Origin: Hydractinia symbiolongicarpus
Taxonomy: Eukaryota > Cnidaria > Hydrozoa > Anthoathecata > Hydractiniidae
Assembly: GCF_029227915.1 (NCBI RefSeq)
Contig: NC_079879.1
Coordinates: forward strand, 31,130,501-31,194,500
DNA: 64,000 nt
Reading direction: 5' to 3'
Below are positions 38,194 to 50,167 of the stretch, piece by piece. A model generated the notes under the pieces. That model had not been told where the DNA came from, did not search any database, and worked only from the letters and a program-made list of their open reading frames with translations. Numbering within the stretch: the stretch's first letter is position 1; every line of letters begins with the position of its first letter. Both the position numbers and the translations under genes were made by a program.

Positions 38194-41100
38194 ATTTTTG
38201 ATGAGACGATGAATAAAAGAAGTTTAATCGCCGGCAAACGAAAACCCGCCATTTCCCGTAAACCCCGCACTCGGCCCGTATACTCAAAAGTATACAAAGA
38301 AAGTACCCAGGGAGTAAACTCATTTCCCGAACGATTTTTTAAATTATTTTTTCACCACTAAAACGCATGAGACTTGTAGTTTTCAAAAATGGTTTTATTT
38401 TTGATGAGACGCTGAATGAAAGAAGTTTAATCGCCGGCAAACGAAAACCTGCGATTTCCCGTAAATCCCGGAATTGGCCCGTATAGGCAAAAGTATACAA
38501 AGAAAGTACCCAGGGTGTAAACTCATTTCCCGAACGATTTTTTTTATTAGATTTTCACCACTAAAACGCATTAGACTTGTAGTTTTCAAAAATGTTTTCA
38601 TTTTTGATGAGACGCTGAATAAAAGAAGTTTAATCGCCGGCAAACGAAAACCCGCCATTTCCCGTAAACCCCGGACTCGGCCCGTATAATCAAAAGTATA
38701 CAAAGAAAGTACCCAGGGAGTAAACTCATTTCCCGAACGATTTTTTAAATTATTTTTTCACCACTAAAACGCATGAGACTTGTATTTTTTAAAAATGTTT
38801 TCATTTTTGATGAGACGATGAATAAAAGAAGTTTAATCGCCGGCAAACGAAAACCCGCCATTTCCCGTAAATCCCGGACTCGGCCCGTATAGTCAAAAGT
38901 ATACAAAGAAAGTACCCAGGGTGTAAAGTCATTTCCCGAACGATTTTTTTTATTAGATTTTCACCACTAAAACACATGAGACTTGTAGTTTTCAAAAATG
39001 TTTTCATTTTTGATGAGACGCTGAATAAAAGAAGTTTAATCGCCGGCAAACGAAAACCTGCGATTTCCTGTAAATCCCGGACTCGGCCCGTATAGTCAAA
39101 AGTATACAAAGAAAGAACCCAGGGTGTAAACTCATTTCCAGAACGATTTTTTAAATTATTATTTCACCACTAAAGCCCATAAGACTTGTAGTTTTTAAAA
39201 ATGTTTTCATTTTTGATGAGACGCTGAATAAAAGAAGTTTAGTCACCAGCAAACGAAAACCCGCCATTTCCCGTGAACCCCGGACTTGGCCCGTATAATC
39301 AAAAGTATACAAAGAAAGTACCCAGGGAGTAAACTCATTTCCCGAACGATTTTTTAAATTATTTTTTCACCACTAAAACGCATGAGACTTGTAGTTTTCA
39401 AAAATGTTTTTATTTTTGATGAGACGCTGAATAAAAGAAGTTTAATCGCCGGCAAACGAAAACCCGCCATTTCCCGTAAACCCCGGACTCGGCCCGTATA
39501 ATCAAAAGTATACAAAGAAAGTACCCAGGGAGTAAACTCATTTCCCGAACGATTTTTTAAATTATTTTTTCACCACTAAAGCCCATGAGACTTGTAGTTT
39601 TTAAAAATGTTTTCATTTTTGATGAGACGCTGAATAAAAGAAGTTTAATCGCCGGCAAACGAAAACCTGCGATTTCCTGTAAATCCCGGACTCGGCCCGT
39701 ATAGTCAAAAGTATACAAAGAAAGTACCCAGGGTGTAAACTCATTTCCAGAACGATTTTTTAAATTATTATTTCACCACTAAAGCCCATGAGACTTGTAG
39801 TTTTTAAAAATGTTTTCATTTTTGATGAGACGATGAATAAAAGAAGTTTAATCGCCGGCAAACGAAAACCTGCGATTTCCCGTAAACCCCGGACTCGGCC
39901 CGTATAGTCAAAAGTATACAAAGAAAGAACCCAGGGTGTAAACTCATTTCCCGAACGATTTTTGTTATTAGATTTTCACCACTAAAACGCGTGAGACTTG
40001 TAGTTTTCAAAAATGTTTTCATTTTTGATGAGACGCTGAATAAAAGAAGTTTAATCGCCGGCAAACGAAAACCGGCCATTTCCCGTAAACCCCGGACTCG
40101 GCCCGTATAATCAAAAGTATACAAAGAAAGTACCCAGGGAGTAAACTCATTTCCCGAACGATTTTTTATATTATTTTTTCACCACTAAAACGCATGAGAC
40201 TTGTAGTTTTCAAAAATGTTTTCATTTTTGATGAGACGCTGAATAAAAGAAGTTTAGTCGCCGGCAAACGAAAACCCGCCATTTCCCGTAAACCCCGGAC
40301 TTGGCCCGTATAATCAAAAGTATACAAAGAAAGTACCCAGGGAGTAAACTCATTTCCCGAACGATTTTTTAAAATATTTTTTCACCACTAAAGCCCATGA
40401 GACTTGTAGTTTGTAAAAATGTTTTCATTTTTGATGAGACGATGAATAAAAGAAGTTTAATCGCCGGCAAACGAAAACCTGCGATTTCCCGTAAACCCCG
40501 GACTCGGCCCGTATAGTCAAAAGTATACAAAGAAAGTACCCAGGGTGTAAACTCATTTCCCGAACGATTTTTGTTATTAGATTTTCACCACTAAAACGCG
40601 TGAGACTTGTAGTTTTCAAAAATGTTTTCATTTTTGATGAGACGCTGAATAAAAGAAGTTTAATCGCCGGCAAACGAAAACCGGCCATTTCCCGTAAACC
40701 CCGGACTAGGCCCGTATAATCAAAAGTATACAAAGAAAGTACCCAGGGAGTAAACTCATTTCCCGAACGATTTTTTATATTATTTTTTCACCACTAAAAC
40801 GCATGAGACTTGTAGTTTTCAAAAATGTTTTCATTTTTGATGAGACGCTGAATAAAAGAAGTTTAATCGCCGGCAAACGAAAACCTGCGATTCCCTGTAA
40901 ATCCCGAACTCGGCCCGTATAGTCAAAAGTATACAAAGAAAGTACCCAGGGTGTAAACTCATTTCCAGAACGATTTTTTAAATTATTATTTCACCACTAA
41001 AGCCCATGAGACTTGTAGTTTTTAAAAATGTTTTCATTTTTGATGAGACGCTGAATAAAAGAAGTTTAGTCGCCGGCAAACGAAAACCCGCCATTTCCCG

Positions 41101-41487
41101 TAAACCCCGGACTTGGCCCGTATAATCAAAAGTATACAAAGAAAGTACCCAGGGAGTAAACTCATTTCCCGAACGATTTTTTATATTACTTTTTCACCAC
41201 TAAAACGCATGAGACTTGTAGTTTTCAAAAATGTTTTCATTTTTGATGAGACGCTGAATAAAAGAAGTTTAATCGCCGGCAAACGAAAACCCGCCACTTC
41301 CCGTAAACCCCGGACTTGGCCCGTATAATCAAAAGAATTCAAAGAAAGTACCCAGGGAGTAAACTCATTTCCCGAACGATTTTTTAAATTACTTTTTCAC
41401 CACTAAAACGCATAAGACTTGTAGTTTTCAAAAATGTTTTCATTTTTGATGAGACGCTGAATAAAAGAAGTTTAATCGCCGGCAAAC
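38194..41487 (-). repeat. Spacer between R1 and F2 palindrome arms
   Basis: R1 24211-38193 and F2 41488-53237 are inverted copies, and these 3294 bp of reverse-orientation monomers lie between them. The spacer is still ordinary satellite: it mirrors F1 7449-10748, that is, most of 4263-bp unit 2. It contains the GAATTC-variant monomer at 41335-41340, mirroring 7602-7607. If this DNA folded back, this would be the loop. Confidence 0.88.
41335..41340 (-). repeat. Rare GAATTC monomer variant (marker)
   Basis: The usual GTATAC of the TTTGTATACTTTTGA landmark is replaced by GAATTC. I found it only here and at 3339-3344 and 7602-7607. The position mirrors 7602-7607 (coordinate sum 48942), so it confirms the end of the R1 arm. 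Confidence 0.85.
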
Positions 41488-41493
41488 GAAAAC
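41488..41493. other. Inversion junction J3 (reverse to forward), 6-bp microhomology
   Basis: Reverse-strand sequence GCCGGCAAACGAAAAC switches to forward-strand GAAAACATTTTTAAAAAC. The six bases GAAAAC belong to both sides. On the left they are the complement of GTTTTCG in the GC-rich block; on the right they belong to the AATGAAAACATT landmark. In F1 coordinates the join links position 7449 (inverted) to position 10749. I found no second copy of this join in the window. Confidence 0.92.
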
Positions 41494-44400
41494 ATTTTTA
41501 AAAACTACAAGTCTCATGGGCTTTAGTGGTGAAATTATAATATAAAAAATCGTTCGGGAAATGAGTTTACTCCCTGGGTACTTTCTTTGTATACTTTTGA
41601 GTATACGGGCCGAGTCCGGGGTTTACGGGAAATGGCGGGTTTTCGTTTGCCGGCGATTAAACTTCTTTCATTCATCGTCTCATCAAAAATGAAAACATTT
41701 TTAAAAACTACAAGTCTCATGGGCTTTAGTGGTGAAATAATAATTTAAAAAATCGTTCTGGAAATGAGTTAACACCCTGGGTACTTTCTTTGTATACTTT
41801 TGATTATACGGGCCAAGTCCGGGCTTTACGGGAAATGGCGGGTTTTCGTTTGCCGGCGATTAAATTTCTTTTGTTCAGCGTCTCATCAAAAATAAAAACA
41901 TTTTTGAAAACTACATGTCTCATGCGTTTTAGTGGTGAAAAAATAATATAAAAAATCGTTCGGGAAATGAGTTTACTCCCTGGGTACTTTCTTTGTATAC
42001 TTTTGACTATACGGGCCAAGCCCGGGATTTACGGGAAATGGCGGGTTTTCGTTTGCCGGCGATTAAACTTCTCTTATTCAGCGTCTCATTAAAAATAAAA
42101 ACATTTTTGAAAACTACAAGTCTCATGCGTTTTAGTGGTGAAAAAGTAATTTAAAAAATCGTTCGGGAAATGAGTTTACTCCCTGGGTACTTTCTTTGTA
42201 TACTTTTGATTATACGGGCCAAGTCCGGGGTTTACGGGAAATGGCGGGTTTTCGTTTGCCGGCGACTAAACTTCTTTTATTCAGCGTCTCATCAAAAATG
42301 AAAACATTTTTAAAAACTACAAGTCTCATGGGCTTTAGTGGTGAAATTATAATTTAAAAAATCGTTCTGGAAATGAGTTTACACCCTGGGTACTTTCTTT
42401 GTATACTTTTGACTATACGGGCCGAGTCCGGGATTTACAGGAAATCGCAGGTTTTCGTTTGCCGGCGATTAAACTTCTTTTATTCAGCGTCTCATCAAAA
42501 ATGAAAACATTTTTGAAAACTACAAGTCTCATGCGTTTTAGTGGTGAAAAAATAATTTAAAAAATCGTTCGGGAAATGAGTTTACTCCCTAAGTACTTTC
42601 TTTGTATACTTTTGATTATACGGGCCGAGTCCGGGGTTTACGGGAAATGGCGGGTTTTCGTTTGCCGGCGATTAAACTTCTTTTATTCAGCGTCTCATCA
42701 AAAATGAAAACATTTTTGAAAACTACAAGTCTCATGCGTTTTAGTGGTGAAAAAATAATTTAAAAAATCGTTCGGGAAATGAGTTTACTCCCTGGGTACT
42801 TTCTTCGTATACTTTTGATCACACGGGCCGAGTCCGGGGTTTACGGGAAATGGCGGGTTTTCGTTTGCCGGCGATTAAACTTCTTTTATTCAGCGTCTCA
42901 TCAAAAATAAAAACATTTTTGAAAACTACAAGTCTCATGCGTTTTAGTGGTGAAAATCTAATAAAAAAAATCGTTCGGGAAATGAGTTTACACCCTGGGT
43001 ACTTTCTTTGTATACTTTTGACTATACGGGCCGAGTCCGGGATTTACGGGAAATGGCGGGTTTTCGTTTGCCGGCGATTAAACTTCTTTTGTTCAGCGTC
43101 TCATCAAAAATAAAAACATTTTTGAAAACTACATGTCTCATGCGTTTTAGTGGTGAAAAAATAATATAAAAAATCATTCGGGAAATGAGTTTACTCCCTG
43201 GGTACTTTCTTTGTATACTTTTGACTATACGGGCCAAGCCCGGGATTTACGGGAAAAGGCGGGTTTTCGTTTGCCGGCGATTAAACTTCTCTTATTCAGC
43301 GTCTCATTAAAAATGAAAACAATTTTGAAAACTACAAGTCTCATGCGTTTTAGTGGTGAAAAAGTAATTTAAAAAATCGTTCGGGAAATGAGTTTACTCC
43401 CTGGGTACTTTCTTTGTATACTTTTGATTATACGGGCCAAGTCCGGGGTTTACGGGAAATGGCGGGTTTTCGTTTGCCGGCGACTAAACTTCTTTTATTC
43501 AGCGTCTCATCAAAAATGAAAACATTTTTAAAAACTACAAGTCTCATGGGCTTTAGTGGTGAAATAATAATTTAAAAAATCGTTCTGGAAATGAGTTTAC
43601 ACCCTGGGTACTTTCTTTGTAAACTTTTGACTATACGGGCCGAGTCCGGGATTTACAGGAAATCGCAGGTTTTCGTTTGCCGGCGATTAAACTTCTTTTA
43701 TTCAGCGTCTCATCAAAAATGAAAACATTTTTGAAAACTACAAGTCTCATGCGTTTTAGTGGTGAAAAAATAATTTAAAAAATCGTTCGGGAAATGAGTT
43801 TACTCCCTGGGTACTTTCTTTGTATACTTTTGATTATACGGGCCGAGTCCGGGGTTTACGGGAAATGGCGGGTTTTCGTTTGCCGGCGATTAAACTTCTT
43901 TTATTCAGCGTCTCATCAAAAATAAAAACATTTTTGAAAACTACAAGTCTCATGCGTTTTAGTGGTGAAAATCTAATAAAAAAAATCGTTCGGGAAATGA
44001 GTTTACACCCTGGGTACTTTCTTTGTATACTTTTGACTATACGGGCCGAGTCCGGGATTTACGGGAAATTGCAGGTTTTCGTTTGCCGGCGATTAAACTT
44101 CTTTCATTCAGCGTCTCATTAAAAATGAAAACATTTTTGAAAACTACAAGTCTCATGCGTTTTAGTGGTGAAAAAGTAATTTAAAAAATCGTTCGGGAAA
44201 TGAGTTTACTCCCTGGGTACTTTCTTTGTATACTTTTGATTATACGGGCCAAGTCCGGGGTTTACGGGAAATGGCGGGTTTTCGTTTGCCGGCGACTAAA
44301 CTTCTTTTATTCAGCGTCTCATCAAAAATGAAAACATTTTTAAAAACTACAAGTCTCATGGGCTTTAGTGGTGAAATAATAATTTAAAAAATCGTTCTGG

Positions 44401-47400
44401 AAATGAGTTTACACCCTGGGTACTTTCTTTGTATACTTTTGACTATACGGGCCGAGTCCGGGATTTACAGGAAATCGCAGGTTTTCGTTTGCCGGCGATT
44501 AAACTTCTTTTATTCAGCGTCTCATCAAAAATGAAAACATTTTTGAAAACTACAAGTCTTATGCGTTTTAGTGGTGAAAAAATAATTTAAAAAATCGTTC
44601 GGGAAATGAGTTTACTCCCTGGGTACTTTCTTTGTATACTTTTGATTATACCGGCCGAGTCCGGGGTTTACGGGAAATGGCGGGTTTTCGTTTGCCGGCG
44701 ATTAAACTTCTTTTATTCAGCGTCTCATCAAAAATAAAAACATTTTTGAAAACTACAAGTCTCATGCGTTTTAGTGGTGAAATAATAATTTAAAAAATCG
44801 TTCTGGAAATGAGTTAACACCCTGGGTACTTTCTTTGTATACTTTTGGTTATACGGGCCAAGTCCGGGGTTTACGGGAAATGGCGGGTTTTCGTTTGCCT
44901 GCGATTAAACTTCTTTTGTTCAGCGTCTCATCAAAAATAAAAACTTTTTTGAAAACTACATGTCTCATGCGTTTTAGTTGTGAAAAAGTAATTTAAAAAA
45001 TCGTTCGGGAAATGAGTTTACTCCCTGGGTACTTTCTTTGTATACTTTTGATTATACGGGCCAAGTCCGGGGTTTACGGGAAATGGCGGGTTTTCGTTTG
45101 CCGGCGACTAAACTTCTTTTATTCAGCGTCTCATCAAAAATGAAAACATTTTTAAAAACTACAAGTCTCATGGGCTTTAGTGGTGAAATAATAATTTAAA
45201 AAATCGTTCTGGAAATGAGTTTACACCCTGGGTACTTTCTTTGTAAACTTTTGACTATACGGGCCGAGTCCGGGATTTACAGGAAATCGCAGGTTCTCGT
45301 TTGCCGGCGATTAAACTTCTTTTATTCAGCGTCTCATCAAAAATGAAAACATTTTTGAAAACTACAAGTCTCATGCGTTTTAGTGGTGAAAAAATAATTT
45401 AAAAAATCGTTCGGGAAATGAGTTTACTCCCTGGGTACTTTCTTTGTATACTTTTGATTATGCGGGCCGAGTCCGGGGTTTACGGGAAATGGCGGGTTTT
45501 CGTTTGCCGGCGATTAAACTTCTTTTATTCAGCGTCTAATCAAAAATAAAAACATTTTTGAAAACTACAAGTCTCATGCGTTTTAGTGGTGAAAATCTAA
45601 TAAAAAAAATCGTTCGGGAAATGAGTTTACACCCTGGGTACTTTCTTTGTATACTTTTGACTATACGGGCCGAGTCCGGGATTTACGGGAAATCGCAGGT
45701 TTTCGTTTGCCGGCGATTAAACTTCTTTCATTCAGCGTCTCATTAAAAATGAAAACATTTCTGAAAACTACAAGTCTCATGCGTTTTAGTGGTGAAAAAG
45801 TAATTTAAAAAATCGTTCGGGAAATGAGTTTACTCCCTGGGTACTTTCTTTGTATACTTTTGATTATACGGGCCAAGTCCGGGGTTTACGGGAAATGGCG
45901 GGTTTTCGTTTGCCGGCGACTAAACTTCTTTTATTCAGCGTCTCATCAAAAATGAAAACATTTTTAAAAACTACAAGTCTCATGGGCTTTAGTGGTGAAA
46001 TAATAATTTAAAAAATCGTTCTGGAAATGAGTTTACACCCTGGGTACTTTCTTTGTATACTTTTGACTATACGGGCCGAGGCCGGGATTTACAGAAAATC
46101 GCAGGTTTTCGTTTGCCGGCGATTAAACTTCTTTTATTCAGCGTCTCATCAAAAATGAAAACATTTTTGAAAACTACAAGTCTTATGCGTTTTCGTGGTG
46201 AAAAAATAATTTAAAAAATCGTTCGGGAAATGAGTTTACTCCCTGGGTACTTTCTTTGTATACTTTTGATTATACGGGCCGAGTCCGGGGTTTACGGGAA
46301 ATGGCGGGTTTTCGTTTGCCGGCGATTAAACTTCTTTTATTCAGCGTCTCTCAAAAATAAAAACATTTTTGAAAACTACAAGTCTCATGCGTTTTAGTGG
46401 TGAAATAATAATTTAAAAAATCGTTCTGGAAATGAGTTAACACCCTGGGTACTTTCTTTGTATACTTTTGGTTATACGGGCCAAGTCCGGGGTTTACGGG
46501 AAATGGCGGGTTTTCGTTTGCCTGCGATTAAACTTCTTTTGTTCAGCGTCTCATCAAAAATAAAAACTTTTTTGAAAACTACATGTCTCATGCGTTTTAG
46601 TTGTGAAAAAATAATATAAAAAATCGTTCGGGAAATGAGTTTACTCCCTGGGTACTTTCTTTGTATACTTTTGACTATACGGGCCAAGCCCGGGATTTAC
46701 GGGAAATGGCGGGTTTTCGTTTGCCGGCGATTAAACTTCTCTTATTCAGCGTCTCATTAAAAATGAAAACATTTTTGAAAACTACAAGTCTCATGCGTTT
46801 TAGTGGTGAAAAAATAATTTAAAAAATCGTTCGGGAAATGAGTTTACTCCCTGGGTACTTTCTTTGTATACTTTTGATTATACGGGCCAAGTCCGGGGTT
46901 TACGGGAAATGGCGGGTTTTCGTTTGCCGGCGACTAAACTTCTTTTATTCAGCGTCTCATCAAAAATGAAAACATTTTTAAAAACTACAAGTCTCATGGG
47001 CTTTAGTGGTGAAATAATAATTTAAAAAATCGTTCTGGAAATGAGTTTACACCCTGGGTACTTTCTTTGTATACTTTTGACTATACGGGCCGAGTCCGGG
47101 ATTTACAGGAAATCGCAGGTTTTCGTTTGCCGGCGATTAAACTTCTTTTATTCAGCGTCTCATCAAAAATGAAAACATTTTTGAAAACTACAAGTCTCAT
47201 GCGTTTTAGTAGCGAAAAAATAATTTAAAAAATCGTTCGGGAAATGAGTTTACTCCCTGGGTACTTTCTTTGTATACTTTTGATTATACGGGCCGAGTCC
47301 GGGGTTTACGGGAAATGGCGGGTTTTCGTTTGCCGGCGATTAAACTTCTTTTATTCAGCGTCTCATCAAAAATAAAAACATTTTTGAAAACTACAAGTCT

Positions 47401-49558
47401 CATGCGTTTTAGTGGTGAAAATCTAATAAAAAAAATCGTTCGGGAAATGAGTTTACACCCTGGGTACTTTCTTTGTATACTTTTGACTATACGGGCCGAG
47501 TCCGGGATTTACGGGAAATCGCAGGTTTTCGTTTGCCGGCGATTAAACTTCTTTCATTCAGCGTCTCATTAAAAATGAAAACATTTTTGAAAACTACAAG
47601 TCTCATGCGTTTTAGTGGTGAAAAAGTAATTTAAAAAATCGTTCGGGAAATGAGTTTACTCCCTGGGTACTTTCTTTGTATACTTTTGATTATACGGGCC
47701 AAGTCCGGGGTTTACGGGAAATGGCGGGTTTTCGTTTGCCGGCGACTAAACTTCTTTTATTCAGCGTCTCATCAAAAATGAAAACATTTTTAAAAACTAC
47801 AAGTCTCATGGGCTTTAGTGGTGAAATAATAATTTAAAAAATCGTTCTGGAAATGAGTTTACACCCTGGGTACTTTCTTTGTATACTTTTGACTATACGG
47901 GCCGAGTCCGGGATTTACAGGAAATCGCAGGTTTTCGTTTGCCGGCGATTAAACTTCTTTTATTCAGCGTCTCATCAAAAATGAAAACATTTTTGAAAAC
48001 TACAAGTCTCGTGCGTTTTAGTGGTGAAAAAATAATTTAAAAAATTGTTCGGGAAATGAGTTTACTCCCTGGGTACTTTCTTTGTATACTTTTGATTATA
48101 CGGGCCGAGTCCGGGGTTTACGGGAAATGGCGGGTTTTCGTTTGCCGGCGTTTAAACTTCTTTTATTCAGCGTCTCATCAAAAATAAAAACATTTTTGAA
48201 AACTACAAGTCTCATGCGTTTTAGTGGTGAAATAATAATTTAAAAAATCGTTCTGGAAATGAGTTAACACCCTGGGTACTTTCTTTGTATACTTTTGGTT
48301 ATACGGGCCAAGTCCGGGGTTTACGGGAAATGGCGGGTTTTCGTTTGCCTGCGATTAAACTTCTTTTGTTCAGCGTCTCATCAAAAATAAAAACTTTTTT
48401 GAAAACTACATGTCTCATGCGTTTTAGTTGTGAAAAAATATCATAAAAAATCGTTCGGGAAATGAGTTTACTCCCTGGGTACTTTCTTTATATACTTTTG
48501 ACTATACGGGCCAAGCCCGGGATTTACGGGAAATGGCGGGTTTTCGTTTGCCGGCGATTAAACTTCTCTTATTCAGCGTCTCATTAAAAATGAAAACATT
48601 TTTGAAAACTACAAGTCTCATGCGTTTTAGTGGTGAAAAAATAATTTAAAAAATCGTTCGGGAAATGAGTTTACTCCCTGGGTACTTTCTTTGTATACTT
48701 TTGATTATACGGGCCAAGTCCGGGGTTTACGGGAAATTGCGGGTTTTCGTTTGCCGGCGACTAAACTTCTTTTATTCAGCGTCTCATCAAAAATGAAAAC
48801 TTTTTTAAAAACTACAAGTCTCATGGGCTTTAGTGGTGAAATAATAATTTAAAAAATCGTTCTGGAAATGAGTTTACACCCTGAGTACTTTCTTTGTATA
48901 CTTTTGACTATACGGGCCGAGTCAGGGATTTACGGGAAATCGCAGGTTTTCGTTTGCCGGCGATTAAACTTCTTTTATTCAGCGTTTCATCAAAAATGAA
49001 AACATTTTTGAAAACTACAAGTCTCATGCGTTTTAGTGGTGAAAATCTAATAAAAAAAATCGTTCGGGAAATGAGTTTACACCCTGGGTACTTTCTTTGT
49101 ATACTTTTGAATATACGGGCCGAGTCCGGGATTTACGGGAAATCGCAGGTTTTCGTTTGCCGGCGATTGAACTTCTTTCATTCAGCGTCTCATCAAAAAT
49201 AAAAATATTTTTGAAAACTACAAGTCTCATGCGTTTTAGTGGTGAAAAAATAATTTAAAAAATCGTTCGGGAAATGAGTTTACTCCCTGGGTACTTTCTT
49301 TTTATACTTTTGAGTATCCGGGCCGAGTCCGGGATTTACGGGAAATCGCAGGTTTTCGTTTGCCGGCGATTAAACTTCTTTCATTCAGCGTCTCATCAAA
49401 AATAAAAACTTTTTTGAAAACTACAAGTCTCATGCGTTTTAGTGGTGAAAAAATAATTTAAAAAATCGTTCGGGAAATGAGTTTACTCTCTGGGTACTTT
49501 CTTTGTATACTTTTGAGTATACGGGCCGAGTCCGGGATTTACGGGAAATCGCAGGTTT

Positions 49559-50167
49559 TCGTTTGCCGGCGATTAAACTTCTTTCATTCAGCGTCTCATC
49601 AAAAATAAAAACATTTTTGAAAACTACAAGTCTCATGCGTTTTAGTGGTGAAAAAATAATTTAAAAAATCGTTCGGGAAATGAGTTTACCCCCTGGGTAC
49701 TTTCTTTGTATACTTTTGAGTATACGGGCCGAGTCCGGGGTTTACGGGAAATGGCGGGTTTTCGTTTGCCGGCGATTAAACTTCTTTTATTCATCGTCTC
49801 ATCAAAAATGAAAACATTTTTAAAAACTACAAGTCTCATGGGCTTTAGTGGTGAAATAATAATTTAAAAAATCGTTCTGGAAATGAGTTAACACCCTGGG
49901 TACTTTCTTTGTATACTTTTGATTATACGGGCCAAGTCCGGGGTTTACGGGAAATGGCGGGTTTTCGTTTGCCGGCGATTAAACTTCTTTTGTTCAGCGT
50001 CTCATCAAAAATAAAAACATTTTTGAAAACTACATGTCTCATGCGTTTTAGTGGTGAAAAAATAATATAAAAAATCGTTCGGGAAATGAGTTTACTCCCT
50101 GGGTACTTTCTTTGTATACTTTTGACTATACGGGCCAAGCCCGGGATTTACGGAAAATGGCGGGTTT
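49559..50167 (+). repeat. Single trimer in F2 (one copy lost)
   Basis: F1 has two tandem 609-bp trimers at the matching place and R1 also has two; F2 has one. The offset between F1 and F2 markers changes here from 30739 to 30130. A deletion by recombination between the two trimers in F2 fits best. Confidence 0.85.

Larger units (their letters stand above)
24211..41493 (-). repeat. Satellite block R1 (reverse orientation)
   Basis: All monomers read as reverse complement. Paired markers in F1 and R1 have a constant coordinate sum of 47318 from the left end through the F1 13.1-kb homologue. From the F1 12.1-kb homologue on the sum is 48942. R1 is therefore a collinear mirror of F1 7449-23107 with one 1624-bp insertion. 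Private single-base differences exist (GTATGGTC near 24895, AACCCCCAATTT near 29312, CGACGGCAAAC near 33561, CCAGAGCG near 32846). Each private R1 base I checked was absent from the corresponding F1 and F2 positions. The block holds no gene. Confidence 0.95.
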
